The position numbers and the translations under genes were made by a program. Shown piece by piece: positions 10,583 to 22,397 of a DNA stretch of 64,000 nt. The notes beneath the pieces were generated by a model, which did no database searches, was not told the DNA's origin, and saw only the letters and a program-made list of their open reading frames with translations. Within the stretch, counting starts at the first letter, position 1. The number at the start of each line of letters is the position of its first letter. Origin of the DNA: Plantago ovata (Eukaryota > Streptophyta > Magnoliopsida > Lamiales > Plantaginaceae); contig CM051457.1 of NCBI GenBank assembly GCA_028274465.1, positions 107,631,982 to 107,695,981 on the forward strand, given 5' to 3'.

Positions 10583-10606
10583 TCAGCTGGTAGAGCGCGT
10601 GGCTTG
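10583..10606 (+). repeat. Partial tRNA-Lys fragment at a junction
   Basis: CAGCTGGTAGAGCGCGTGGCTT equals the D-arm and 5' anticodon stem of the tRNA-Lys at 11,117-11,189, in opposite orientation. It is fused to TGTATCAACAAAAGCATTA, which is also found at about 824. It marks a rearrangement junction, not a gene. Confidence 0.75.
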
Positions 10607-10621
10607 TATCAACAAAAGCAT

Positions 10622-10675
10622 TACTCTTTAACGCCTCTCATTCATAGTTTTAACGCATCTTCACGGTTTTTGTTT
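10622..10675 (+). repeat. 54-bp direct repeat, copy 1
   Basis: ACTCTTTAACGCCTCTCATT through TCACGGTTTTTGTTTG is identical to about 11,564-11,617. The pair brackets the tRNA-Lys-containing segment. Confidence 0.85.
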
Positions 10676-11128
10676 GGAATATTGATTTGTAATGTGTACT
10701 ATTGATTATTGAATTCCTTAATGGTAACATCTTATTTCATATTTTAACAAATTTTACATTTTCCTTTTTTTTTTTTTTTTTTTTTCTAGTTACAAGCTTG
10801 AGCCTAACTTTTTACTCGTTTGTTTAGGCTCGGCTCGAACATATTCTTATGGTTTTATGAGACGAGTCTAAGGCATACCCAATTCGACTTGGTTCATATA
10901 ACATCATTGGGAGTAATTAAAAAAAGTTTTAAAAAAATGAAAAAACGAATACAATGTTTTTGTGCTTAACAGTATGCCCAATTGGATTGGGCTTGAGGCC
11001 TAACTCATATACCAAAGGACCGGGGTCCATTCATTGGGAAAATGGGCCTACACGGGCCAGCCCACCAAGCCCACCAAAATATTCTATGTACCACGCAAAC
11101 TAAATAAAATCAATAACGCCGTCTGTGG
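10673..11128 (+). repeat. Segmental duplicate, copy 2
   Basis: Partner of 883-1,300. It carries GAGCCTAACTTTTTACTCG and TTAGGCTCGGCTCGAACAT and runs directly into the 3' end of tRNA-Lys, so this is likely the parental arrangement. Confidence 0.85.
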
Positions 11129-11189
11129 GAATCGAACCCACGACCACGTGGTTAAAAGCCACGCGCTCTACCAGCTGAGCTAAGACGGC
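11117..11189 (-). tRNA. tRNA-Lys (UUU)
   Basis: The minus strand folds as a full 73-nt cloverleaf. The acceptor stem is GCCGUCU/AGACGGC, the D-arm GCUC..GAGC with AGCUGGUA, the anticodon stem CGUGG/CCACG with loop CUUUUAA (anticodon UUU), the T-arm GUGGG UUCGAUU CCCAC, and the discriminator is G. There is no intron, and no encoded CCA, as in nuclear tRNAs. Internal A and B boxes are intact, so Pol III transcription is expected. Confidence 0.97.
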
Positions 11190-12113
11190 ATGCACATATG
11201 TTATTGACATTGTTTAATAAGATACAAACATTTGTATTTAAAGATGAAGAAACTAGTTTATAGGTGTGTACTGAATCACTCCCATGCTTTTCTAATTAGA
11301 GTCTGAATTGCATTACATATGGAGGTTTTAACTTTTAACTGTTTGAAAATTTTAATTTTAATATATATTCATAGAATAAACTGAAGTTACTACTAGAGTG
11401 AAATGGTCAAATTCCGTTAAATGTTAAATGTTTAGTTCAAAATGTACTCATTACTCATTTTTGTATTTCAAATAACGTCGAAAACTTTAAAGATTATCAT
11501 TTTGGATGAGTGATATGACATTATTGTAATGTTTCACCAAGTTCTTTTTACCCATCTTTCAGTACTCTTTAACGCCTCTCATTCATAGTTTTAACGCATC
11601 TTCACGGTTTTTGTTTGTTCGTTGTTGTTTTGTAGAATGCGCACAAAAAAGCTTGGAGTTTTGTGTCTTTTTAGATCAATTATTTTCCAACGTTCCTTGG
11701 GATGGTTTGGGCGTGGTGGTTGCCTTTGCGATGTTTAAAATTAGGAACCTTGAAGCGAAATCAAGAATAAGAAGTAAAAATGGAGCACCACCAATAAAGG
11801 AGGCATGCCGCGGCGTGCCAAGTCTCTGTCGAGCAAGACTCTGCAGAAACGGGATGCAATTACAAGCACGGAAGCCAGGCTCGGAAGAAAGCTTTTAATT
11901 AACTTGTACTTCTATATTATTAGTTTATTAGCTAGGCTTCATAGAGAAGAAAAAACTCTGTCAGACACTCCAACACAATGGTAGATTAGGATTTAATCTT
12001 TGTATTCCGTCTGGTTGGTCGTTTTACGTAACAAGGTACGATCAAGATATTAGTTTAAGAAATTTGGTGTTGCTTTGTTGCTTGCTTTTAGCCAGGTGTG
12101 AACCCCCGCACTT
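11190..12113. other. Intergenic; 54-bp repeat copy 2 at 11,564-11,617
   Basis: Contains the second 54-bp direct repeat. It is followed by a 95-codon frame (11,611-11,898) that resembles nothing I recognise and is probably chance or a decayed exon. Confidence 0.4.
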
Positions 12114-12130
12114 CAATTTGTGCACTTATA

Positions 12131-12248
12131 TTTTTTTAACCGGCAAATCGATGATCAATAACGGTTTCTCATTCACCCCGTGGTGATTGAATCCTCGGCC
12201 TATTGGTTGAAAGTGAAGCAGTTTACCAACTGAGCTACGCTTGGTTGT
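12131..12248 (-). mobile_element. tRNA-derived SINE with 17-bp target duplication
   Basis: On the minus strand a box A (TAGCTCAGTTGGTAAAC) and a degenerate box B (GAGGATTCAATCACC) are followed by a short A-rich tail. The flanks CAATTTGTGCACTTATA (12,114-12,130) and CAATTTCTGCACTTATA (12,249-12,265) are a 17-bp target duplication with one mismatch. Confidence 0.85.
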
Positions 12249-12269
12249 CAATTTCTGCACTTATACACT

Positions 12270-12897
12270 TATATATGCTTTTACCCTTCTGTTTATGTTT
12301 CTCGAATGGGTGTTAATGTGAAGACGATGTGGTTTTGCAGGGGCGGCAGTAGCATAATCGAGCATGTTCTATTATCTAGGACTTGAATCTCTGTGATGTG
12401 TTGATCGATGATCTCGTTCAAAATATTCTAAATAATTGCGTTATATTTTATTAGTTGAACTTTGATTCTATTCGCAATGTTTCAAAGTATTCATGTTCGT
12501 TGTGGCTGGACCTTGATCTTGATAAGGATCGATCGGTTAAGCGAGTTCGAAATTCTCTAAGAACACATGTTTCATACGAATTTGACTAATTCACTGTGAA
12601 GTGGTATATGATACTGGATGATAGACATAAGTTCATAATCGCTCACGCGTAATGATTAGTTTAATTATCTTGAGATAGCCTATGTTCGATTACAGTCGTT
12701 ACCGTCATCTACGTTTCCATGATCTACCGGTTTCGAATAGTGTTTGCTTGATAAGCATGACATAACATTTCCAAAAGATTGTGTAGTTACAAACTATTGT
12801 ACTAAGACTGTAAGACATTGATATTGTGCAACGGTTGCATAACCGTTGTACTAAGACATCTACGTACAAAGTCTGCTTACATTACTTTGTGAAACAA
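12270..12897. other. Intergenic before retrotransposon
   Basis: No ORF, RNA gene or repeat recognised. Confidence 0.4.
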
Positions 12898-13742
12898 TGT
12901 AGGATCGATATAACTGGCTTTAGATACAAATTACCTCAGCCAATAACTTAGATCGACTACAGGGTTCAGTGAACACCTACGTCAACCTGCAGATTAACAA
13001 ACACAGATAATATATTGAATTTAAAGCACAGCGGAATATAAAGAAGAACTTGTGTTTGAAACTTTTCAAGAAGCTTTTGTAAGCTTGCTTCATGCCCAGT
13101 CAAGGCAGAAAATCAACTAGAAAAGATCTTGTTCGTACAACGATGTATACTCTCAATATCTATCCTAGTAAAACAACACTAGTCACCTATAAGATGATAT
13201 AGAAACCAATCTATCTATTCTACCTTCAATACGCTGTTAGAGAAGTCTAGAATATAAACTAGTGTAAAAGACACAACGAACTAAAACAATAAAACTATAA
13301 AAATCTGAAACTCGATCGCCTTTGCTCTCTGTGTCGTAACCTTCTGTTCTGTCGATGCTATGCTTTATATAGAGGTGGAAAGCCTTGATCGACTTTAGTC
13401 AGGAAACACGCTTGAATGAATCTGGACATGACATGGTAATAATCTTCTAATAGGAATCGACTTCCTCTCCAAAGACTCCTTTTCCTTCTATGACATGAAT
13501 TCCTTTGTAAGTCCTTCTCGAATAAGTCTTCTTCCATCTTTAGCCTTCTTGTAATTCGAAAATTTCCATGTATAAATAAACTTCCTACACAAGACAAACA
13601 ACTACAGATATGGAATAGTTATTGTGATAGAATAGGTAAAACTATATAAAAGCGGCTAAGTGCTCTGTTTCCATAATTCAGGGGTTGAGTAAACATATAG
13701 GTGAATCCCTATGTCAACACACTAGAAACAGTGACACTTACA
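12898..13742 (-). repeat. 3' LTR (left on + strand)
   Basis: Starts TGTAGGATCG and ends TGACACTTACA on the plus strand. It pairs with 22,398-23,243. It contains the LTR TATA (minus strand CCTCTATATAAAGC) near 13,364-13,377. Confidence 0.95.
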
Positions 13743-13757
13743 ATCTCCCCCTTTTTA
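13743..13757 (-). promoter_or_regulatory. Polypurine tract
   Basis: The minus strand reads AAAAAGGGGGAGAT directly before the 3' LTR, the expected plus-strand primer for reverse transcription. Confidence 0.85.
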
Positions 13758-14069
13758 CCTATTCTACACATCATTAAACCTGCACAGTTAGATCAATGAA
13801 ACATAATATATGCAGCACAACTAACTATAGCTTAAGTCTTAAGTCACATGTAGAAAACTACTTAGACTTAGGATTAGAACTAATTGTCAGAATATTACAA
13901 GCAATTAAAAGACTTCAAGGAACATTCTCCTTGACAAATAGAAAGATTGTTCAGAATCAAAAGAAATCAAAAGGCCAGAATTCATCACATCTCGTCAAAA
14001 GGACTTGGCCGGTTGTGGGCTATCTCCCCCTTGATCAGCATCCCTTCTTCGTTTCCTTGAACTCCTGTG

Positions 14070-15710
14070 CTATTCTCCCCCTTGAGGTGTAGTTTTGGCA
14101 AAAAGATACTCACGTCTCAGAGCCTTCAAAGCATCCAACTCCGCTTGCTTAATAGCAATCAACTGATCATAGTGTTCCAGTTGAGTGATTGCAGAGCCAG
14201 AGAGCAAACCACCATACATAGTACCATAATCAACATAAATCGGACGAGCGGTGAAAGATCCAGGAACATTAGAAGTAGTAGGCTGGGAAGGTGTTGGGTG
14301 AACCTCCTCCTGAACCTCAGGCTGAACCCCTTCAAGAATACAAGGAAGATCATTGCCAGACTTGGTAAGATAAGAATCCAGAGTTTTGATGGACTCTGGA
14401 GACTTCACAAGGTGATCCTTTGCCAAATATTTGTAGTTATCCGCAGCAAGCATCCCGCAAATAAGCCTTGGGTAAGGGAGAAAGTTCAGAGAACCCTTTG
14501 TCTTCACAGCAGCCATATGCCTCAAGATTTGGAGACCCAGATTGATAGACAAGCCTTTCTTAAGCTTATATAGAAAGCAAGCCAATGGTTTGGAGATCTG
14601 CGTCCGGTTAGTGGAAGGAAACCAATTCTTAATGGCCACAGCATGCATGACAATCATAAAGGGAGTCAACTTGGACACAACAGGCTTGTTCTTCTTTGGC
14701 CAAGTAGCAACCTGTCCACCAGTGATGGTGGAGAAAACCTCATCCATCTGATGTCCAAATACCACATGATCCTTAACATCAGGAACACCAAGAAACTCAT
14801 TAATGAGCTGTGGAGTAAAGTCGTACAAAGCCTCCTTAAAATAGGCCAGGGCATACTTGGGATGGTCTTCATTAGAAATGTTCTTTGATAAAGAACAGTA
14901 GAACTGTCTCACAACCTCAATGCTAAAACCATGCACAGTAGTAACACTTCCTAACCACTGGAGATTTTCAAGAAAACCATAGACATTTTGCTTCTTGAAA
15001 GAAGCCTCATCAAGCACTCGTTCTGGGATCACAGACCTACTAACATAATTAGGCCAATCAACCTCATGTTTTGCAGCATAGAACTCAACCTTATAACCAG
15101 GTGGCTGAAAATCAGACAGATAGCCAGACTCTGCCACATGATGATTCACCTCAACCTCCTCATCAACCCCATCAACAACCTCATCAATCAAATCATCAAG
15201 ACTATCCTGCCTAGCAGCTTCTTCATCATCCTTAGTGATTTTAGCAGTAGAGTCCCTACTATCATCTCTTTCTGTGGACTCACCCTCATTAACAAAATCC
15301 TCATCACCTAAACCAGACGGCTCACCAGTTGGAGCTTTACTACCCAAATGCTTCTTAATATTTTTAAGCATATTAACAAGTAATTCTTCAGAGTCACTAT
15401 CACTAATAGTAGTAGCCTCATGCACAGCAGTATCAATAGTAGACTTAGAACCCGGAAAAAGTTTAAGCTTAGCACCAGAAAGACTACCTCCAGACACACG
15501 ATATGAAAGTTCATCAGGCTCAGGTAAATCGTCAACATCAATAAAAGAGGTAGCAGTTACCTTTGATGGAGAAGAAATTTTAGAAACCCTAGCCGTGGAT
15601 GGTCTGGAACCAGTTGGAGGCGCAACATCCAAGTCAATGTCGACCCGTGGAGAAGAATCGGTAACCTTTGAAGTCGTAGCATCCGCCATAGATGTCGATT
15701 GAGCAATCAA
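14070..15710 (-). CDS. Extra ORF after pol, envelope position
   Basis: An intact 546-codon frame between RNase H and the 3' LTR. Residues about 1-200 are acidic and low-complexity (Asp/Glu/Ser-rich). Residues about 205-420 resemble the 'putative plant transposon protein' domain found in ORFs of plant LTR elements: an FLENLQWLG..VRQFYCSLS segment, ALYDFTP..INEFLGVPD, MIVMHAVAIKNWFPSTNR and GLQILRHMA. The C-terminus has a short Ala/Leu/Glu helix. I see no signal peptide, transmembrane segment or fusion-like region, so calling it an envelope protein is not supported; only the position matches. It is the only long intact frame of the element, while gag-pol is broken. Confidence 0.75.
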   Translation of the reverse strand: MIAQSTSMADATTSKVTDSSPRVDIDLDVAPPTGSRPSTARVSKISSPSKVTATSFIDVDDLPEPDELSYRVSGGSLSGAKLKLFPGSKSTIDTAVHEATTISDSDSEELLVNMLKNIKKHLGSKAPTGEPSGLGDEDFVNEGESTERDDSRDSTAKITKDDEEAARQDSLDDLIDEVVDGVDEEVEVNHHVAESGYLSDFQPPGYKVEFYAAKHEVDWPNYVSRSVIPERVLDEASFKKQNVYGFLENLQWLGSVTTVHGFSIEVVRQFYCSLSKNISNEDHPKYALAYFKEALYDFTPQLINEFLGVPDVKDHVVFGHQMDEVFSTITGGQVATWPKKNKPVVSKLTPFMIVMHAVAIKNWFPSTNRTQISKPLACFLYKLKKGLSINLGLQILRHMAAVKTKGSLNFLPYPRLICGMLAADNYKYLAKDHLVKSPESIKTLDSYLTKSGNDLPCILEGVQPEVQEEVHPTPSQPTTSNVPGSFTARPIYVDYGTMYGGLLSGSAITQLEHYDQLIAIKQAELDALKALRREYLFAKTTPQGGE

Positions 15711-17122
15711 GGACTCAATTTGAGAAACGGGAGCGTGGGGAGGCGAAACCGGCGTAGCAGCGGGTTGGGTAATGGAGGCGGGAGTGGGCGATGATGATGG
15801 GGAAGAATCTATGGGAAAATCGGGAGGTAAAATCGTGCAATTTGGCTATGGAGGTTTCAAGGTTGGGGAAAGGGTTCGGTATGCAGTGAACAGAGAGAGA
15901 ATGAGCGAGTTGTGGAGTTGTGGGAAAGGTGGAGAGGTTTTGTTTAAAAAATAATAAACTAACCGTTAAGGGCATGTTTGGATCTTTTGGGAAAGGCAAG
16001 GACACACAAGAATAACTGTCAAGATTCTCCAGAAAAATTATTTTGGTATGTTCCAAAATTTATATTTTTAAAAAAGGTTAGTACCAAAAAATAAGATATA
16101 TGGTATACCAAAATTATGAAAAACAATTTTATGAGAAATTCAAGATCAAGACAGCAAAATAAACTTTGTGAATTAAACTAATGGAGGATCTTTGTATAGA
16201 GAAAATAGCTTAATTAGTTACTTTAACTAAAAACAAAACAAGATCCTTTATAATCCCCAATGCATATGTGCACTCACCCTTAATGCAGACCTACATGTAC
16301 ACCACCACCTAGACACAACTCAGAGAGTTTACCTAGACTCAAAGAAACAAAAAAAAAAAAAAGAAACACATTAACAAAAAAATGAAAACACATAATTTCG
16401 CAAGACAGTCCAGAGGTGTTGTTCAACCTCCTGGTCAACACTCGATCAAGAAACTCAGTATTCATCAAAAGCCTCACATGTATTTTTCCCTTTTCTATTT
16501 TTGAAGACGTTTGAAACAAGTTGTTCTCTGGTCTTTGTTTAAATCTCAGTGCAATGTCCATGGGCGATTTTGCAAAAAATATTGTTAAATGTTGTTCATT
16601 ATTTTTAATGCAGCTTTTTGCATTTGTTTCTTTCCAAACCTTCATAGACTTGAGACCCAAAGATTGCCAGAAAACCGGAGATAAGTTTTACCTTCCTTGC
16701 CTTTCGGGCCTTTGCGACACTTGTTTAGCTACAATTAGAGAATTCAAGGCCCCTAATGTGCTCTTTCTCCTGTTAATAAGGCATAGATATGCTCATAGGA
16801 AATTCAAGGTTCCTAGATATGAAAGACCATATTAGTCAATCACAAAAGTGTGAGCTGCTCAAGCTCCAGGAGAGGACTTCCAATAAGTGAGCAAAACAAA
16901 GGTCAACAGGGACTAGTAATTCTTAAAGAGTTCCTCATGCATTCCAAGAAATCTTACAAACAAACTTACTTGCAACATAGTACGTAGACTGACACGAAAT
17001 ATACACATAGCAAGTAAATGCTATCATAGACACACAAAATCAAAAAAGCAGACACACGCACCACATGCAGACTACAAGTGTTGACTGTGGTGTTAAGTCA
17101 ACCCCTGGGACAACCCTATTTT
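15711..17122 (-). other. Untranslated spacer within retrotransposon
   Basis: Lies between RNase H and the extra ORF. It probably holds the leader or splice acceptor of the downstream ORF; no protein family is recognised in its short frames. Confidence 0.4.
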
Positions 17123-20100
17123 TCAGACAGTGCAGAGACCAAGAGACCTCCTAAGACTTAGAAATCTCTCAGTATCCAAAGGCTTCGTGAACAAATTAGC
17201 AAGTTGGTTGGTTGTTTCTATATGTTCAATGTCTAAAACATGAGTCTCAACAAGTTCTCTCAGAAAATGGTGTCTAATATCTATGTGCTTAGACCTAGCA
17301 TGATGTACAGGGTTATGAGACAAATGAACAACACTCAAATTATCACATAAAAGTAACACTGAATCACACTTAAGACCATAGTCTGATAACATAGACTTTA
17401 ACCACAAAAGTTGAGTAGCCCCACAACCAGCTACAACATATTCTGCTTCAGCTGTTGACAAAGAAACACAGTTTTGTTTTTTGATAAACCAAGAAACTAA
17501 GTTATTTCCTAGATAGAAACATCCTCTACTAGTAGACTTCCTATCATCTAAATCACCATCCCAATCAGAATCAGAAAAACCACAAAGATTTAAAGTAGTA
17601 TCTCTAGTATACCATATACCAAGTTCAATGGTTCCAGAAACATACCTTAGGATTCTCTTGACAACATTCAAGTGGGTGATTTTGGGATCAGATTGATACC
17701 GAGCACACACACATACTGCGTACATGATATCTGGTCTTGAGGCTGAAAGATATAGAAGGCTACCAATCATGGATCTGTAGAGGGTTGGGTCAACACTCTT
17801 CTCAACCTCGTCTCTGCTGATTTTCACAGTGGAACCCATTGGAGTTTTCAGGGGTTTTGCACTTTCCAGGCCAAATCTCTTCACTATATTCCTTGCATAT
17901 TTCGACTGGTTCAAGAATAAACCATGCTTTTGTTGCTTAATCTGTAAGCCCAAGAAGTAATTGAGTTCACCAATCATGCTAATCTCGAAATTGGTTGACA
18001 TAGCCGTGACAAATTTGTCCAGAACTTGTTTGCTGCTGGAGCCAAAGACAATGTTATCAACATAAATTTGAGCAATGCACACATGGTCGTCTGTTTTGAG
18101 AATGACTAGTGTCATGTCACCTGCACCTCTTTTAAAGACAAACTCAAGAAGAAATTCCGTTAGCTTCTCATACCAAGCTCGTGGAGCTTGTTTGAGTCCA
18201 TACAACGTTTTCTTAAGTTTATATACATGTTCAAGATTAAAAGGATCAGTAAAGCCTTTAGGTTGTTCAAGATAAGCATCAACATCAATGTCTCCATACA
18301 AGAAAGCACCTTTAACATACATTTGATACAAGGTAATCTTATGAAAACATGCAATAGCAAGAAGTAGTCGAATAGATTCAATTCTAGCAACAGGCGCAAA
18401 GGTTTCATCACAATCTACCCCTTCAACCTGTGTGTAGCCTTGAGCTACTAATCTAGCCTTGTTCCTAACAACTACCCAACTTTCATCAGTTTTATGTTTG
18501 AAAATCCACTTAGTACCTATCACATTAGTATTAGCAGGCCTAGGCACTAATTCCCAAACATCAAGTTTTTGAAACCGATTAAGTTCATCTTGCATAGCAC
18601 ATATCCAAAGATTATCAGTAACAGCTTCCTTAACATTATTAGGTTCAAGTGCAGAAACATAGCAAGTAATGCGTACCTTGGCATGTGACTCATCATTATA
18701 ACAAGCACATGTCATTACCATGTTGGCTTTAAGTCCAACAAGCTTCCTATAGTCTACAGGCGGCTTGTCACGAAGTGCCCTGGAAGAAGAAGTACCTTCA
18801 GTAGTACCTTTGGACTTCTTTCTCATACTTGTGGTAGGAGTACCATCAATAGAACCCTCATCTTCTTGATCATCATCAGATTCAGCATTGTTATCACTTC
18901 CTTTAGGTGAGTCATGGCCGTCAGGAATATCAGAAACAGCCGGTGGTGTTGGTGGTTCAACTGCTTGAGGAACAGGTTCTGCAGCAGGCACATGGGTTGG
19001 GGTAGGGGTTGGGACAACCTCTTTATCAACCCCGCTGGATTCTGCAACTGCAGACTTCTCAACTGAAACCTGTGGAGATCCATAAGGCAACTGTACTATG
19101 TCCAATGTACCTGCTTCATCTTTTCGTCCTGTGATACTAAGGGAATCATCAAACGTAACATTAACATACTCTTGAATAGTTTTAGTCCTTAGATTGTACA
19201 CTCTAAAGGCATGACTATTGTCAGAGTAGCCATGAAAAACCGATTTATCACTCTTAGTATCTAACTTAGACAAATGATCTCTATCATTAAGGATATAGCA
19301 GACACAACCAAAGACATGAAAATATTTCAAGTTAGGTTTCTTGCCTTTTAAAATCTCATAAGGTGTCATGGTGGTTCCAGGTCTCAAGTAGACTCTATTG
19401 ATAATATGGCATGCAGTATTAAATGCTTCACCCCAAAAACGTTTTGCAATATTCATGGAACTAAGCATAACCCTACCCATCTCTTGTAAAGTCCTATTCT
19501 TTCTTTCCGCAATCCCATTTTGTTGGGGAGTTTTGGGAGCAAAATACTCATGGAAGATTACTTCTTTATTACAAAAATTGGAAAAAGATGAATTTTCAAA
19601 TTCTCTTCCATGGTCAGACCTAATTCTTTTGATAGATGAGTTATACATGTTCTTGACTCTAGCATGCAAAGTAGTGAAACCATCAAAAGTTTGTGACTTA
19701 TCTTTTAAAAAAGGAGACCCAAGTGAATCTAGAAAAGTCATCAACAATCACATACACATATTTCTTACCACCAATAGTACTGACTTCCATTGGACCCATC
19801 AAATCCATATGCATGAGTTCAAAGCAAAAAGATGTACCAGAGGGTTGAGCACTAGGTTGAGCAACACTATGGGCAACCCTCGTCTGTTTACCTCTCAAAC
19901 AGTCACCACACACAATCTTACCAGATTGAGACAACTTTGGAACACCACTGACAGGTTCCAGTTTCAAAAGTTTGTCCATGTTTCTATAGTTAACATGTCC
20001 AAGCTTTTGATGCCAAAGAGTGGCTTCCTCTATCTTAACCTGATTGCACAACAAGTGTGTTCCAGTTGAATAGCAATTATCACCTGATCTATGACCTGTC

Positions 20101-20445
20101 ATAACACATTGGTTTGCAGCATTGGTATACAACACATGTACTCTTGTCAAACTTAGCACAATGGTTAGCATCACACAATTGACTAACACTTATAAGATTA
20201 GCCTTTAGTCCATCAACAAGATACACATCCCTAAGAGATGGAAAACCTAGAATATCAAGTTAACCAATATCAAGAATTTTTCCTTTGGAGCCACCAACAT
20301 AAGTGACAGAACCAGATTCCCTAGCAATAAAATTGGTTAGAAAATCTCGTGTTCCAGTCATATGACGAGAACACCCACTATCAAAGTACCATGTACCTGC
20401 AAGGTCAGAATCAACAACAGCTAGAACAACATTGCATGTAAGGGA
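17123..20445 (-). pseudogene. Copia pol: protease, integrase, RT, RNase H (broken)
   Basis: In minus-strand order: protease with WYFDSGCSRHMTG (DSG at 20,374-20,382), followed by a stop (DIG*LDI) near 20,260. Then comes the GAG-pre-integrase HH-CC region (LWHQKLGH..C..C), the integrase core with its Asp, Asp and Glu (HMDLMGP..., SDHGREF..., QNGIAERKNRTL), an RT with KARLVAQGYTQVEGVDCDETF, and RNase H with SLSTAEAEY and ARSKHIDIRHHF. A frameshift lies near 19,700-19,747. The RT active site reads YVDN instead of YVDD (AAC at 18,053-18,055), removing an essential metal-binding Asp. The element cannot encode its own working pol. Confidence 0.92.
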
Positions 20446-22335
20446 AGGGTCTTGAGGATTATCTGTGGATGAACCAGATGATTCTGTAGAAGGGGGTTGA
20501 CTGGGGGGTTGGGCAACTCTTCAGGCAACTCTTCTTTATTATCCTGTTTCTTCTTAAAAGTTTTATGATAAAGACGGCAGTAAGGTTTGATATGACCTTC
20601 ATTGGAACAAAAATTGCAGACATAAACTCTTTTCTTTTTAGAAGAAGTCTCACTAGTAACCTTATCCTTGGTTCCTTTACCCTTGGTTTTAGACGCCTTG
20701 GGCTTAGGTTCCTTAGACTCAGTCACTTGTGGTTTTACAAACTTAGAACCTTCAGGAAAATATGAATCAGAAGTTCTTTCTTTCAAAGGATAACCTAGAC
20801 CAGTGGTACCAACGTTACCAAGACCTAAACATGCATCTAGCTTATGAGAAGAATCAGTAAAGCTTGCAAGTATACGCTCAGATTTAGCAAGTTTCTCACT
20901 TACAGTGTGAAGGGCAACATCCCTTTTTGTGACAGCAACTTCAAGGCTAGTAATTACCTCCTTCATGTTGGAATTCTCCTTGGATAGTGCTTCGATTGCT
21001 TTCTTCTGCTGGCTGCAAATAGCTAAGAGCTTATCATACATGTTATGAATCTCAGCCATAGCTTCTTCTTCAGAGATTTGATCTTCTTCATCATTGACAT
21101 CCTCTTCCCCTGCATCAGAACTAACAGAACTGTGTAGACATGAAATATCATATGAGTTATCAGATACCTGAGAGGGTGTTGAGGCCGAGATTGTATCAAC
21201 CTATGGTGCAACCTCTTCAAGTGACTCATAGATTACAGCTCTCAGTGCTATAACATCAGTTTCTTGTTCTGATTCTTCAGGTTCCTCGTCTTCTCTTTCG
21301 TCATCTGAGCCAGTCCTAACCCAGTTCACCTTCAAACCCCTTTGTCTCCTAAAGTTAGGGCATTCATTCTTGTAGTGACCCCATCCTTTGCACTCTCTAC
21401 ATTGGATATTATCACGGTCTCTAGAGTTTGAGTTGGAAGATGTGGAGAAGTCTTTTTTGTGGGAAGAGCTGGTGTAACTACCTTTGGAAGGGTACTTGGA
21501 TGTGGAGCTTTCAGACTTGTAATTGGGTTTGGCATTGTTATACTTGGACAATTTCTTAAGCAAAGCATGAGACTTTTGGATGATGTAGGCTTTGGAATGT
21601 TCAGGGTCAAAATCATTGATATCTATCTCCTTATCACTAGCAATGTCAGAAACTTTAAAAACATTGGATTTTCTACCATAGTTTTCTTCTTGAGATTGGA
21701 GATGAAGTTCATAATTTTTCAAGATGTTCATTAGGGTGTCTAAGCTCATCGTTGCTAAATTTACGATTTTCTTCAATAGCAGATACCTTGATATTAAACC
21801 TAGGAGATAGGGATCTAAGGGCTTTATTCACTAGGACTTTGCTAGCCATGGGTTCACCAAGGTTATGAGATTCATTAGCAATATCCAAAATTTTGGTGAA
21901 GTAAGTACCTATATTCTCATCTTCCTCCATTCGCAATAGTTCAAACATGCTTTGCAAAAGTCTAACTCTGGTTGCCTTCACAGTCGTGTCACCTTCACAG
22001 TGGCTTTGAAGAGTCTCCCAGGCTGCATGAGCATTAGCACAATTCTGCACAAGTTTAAACATATGCACATCGATCCAAGAAAAAATAACATTGAGAGCTT
22101 TTTCATTGTTAGTAGCGTTTGTTTTCTCCTCATCGGTGTAGTCTTTGAGATCCTTAGGCATAACGTCATTGTTCTTGTCCTTTTCCTTCATGGGAGGCAC
22201 AAAAGCTACTTCACAAGCTCTCCAAACACCTGCATCCAAAGACTTAAGATATGTCCGCAATCTTAATTGCCAGTAACCATAGTTAGCTCCATCAAGTACG
22301 GGTAACCTTCCAAGGTTTGGATTGGCTGAATCCAT
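20421..22335 (-). pseudogene. Copia gag with two zinc knuckles (broken)
   Basis: The frame from 22,335 gives a Copia gag N-terminus (LDGANYGYWQLRLRTYL, then the UBN2-type WETLQSHCEGD..MFELLRM). It is shifted near 21,740 into a frame holding a CCHC knuckle (CRECKGWGHYKNEC). A TAG stop at 21,201-21,203 interrupts that same frame, which then continues as a coiled-coil-like stretch (IEALSKENSNMKEV) and a second CX2CX4HX4C knuckle (CNFCSNEGHIKPYC). Gag forms the particle and binds RNA; here one frameshift and one nonsense codon prevent full-length synthesis. Confidence 0.88.
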
Positions 22336-22370
22336 CTTATGTACCTAAAACAATTACTTTAAGAAAAGTA

Positions 22371-22391
22371 ACTAGCTCTAGATGCCAATTG
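22371..22391 (-). promoter_or_regulatory. Primer binding site (initiator tRNA-Met-like)
   Basis: The minus strand just inside the 5' LTR reads TTGGCATCTAGAGC, close to the Copia tRNA-Met complement TTGGTATCAGAGC with two or three changes. Confidence 0.7.
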
Positions 22392-22397
22392 AAAGAA

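Noticed and set aside
10583-10606. Second tRNA-Lys gene
   Set aside because: Only 22 bases match; acceptor and T arms are absent.
15715-16056. N-terminal extension of the retrotransposon's extra ORF
   Set aside because: Different frame, no family resemblance; the ATG at 15,710 explains the ORF.
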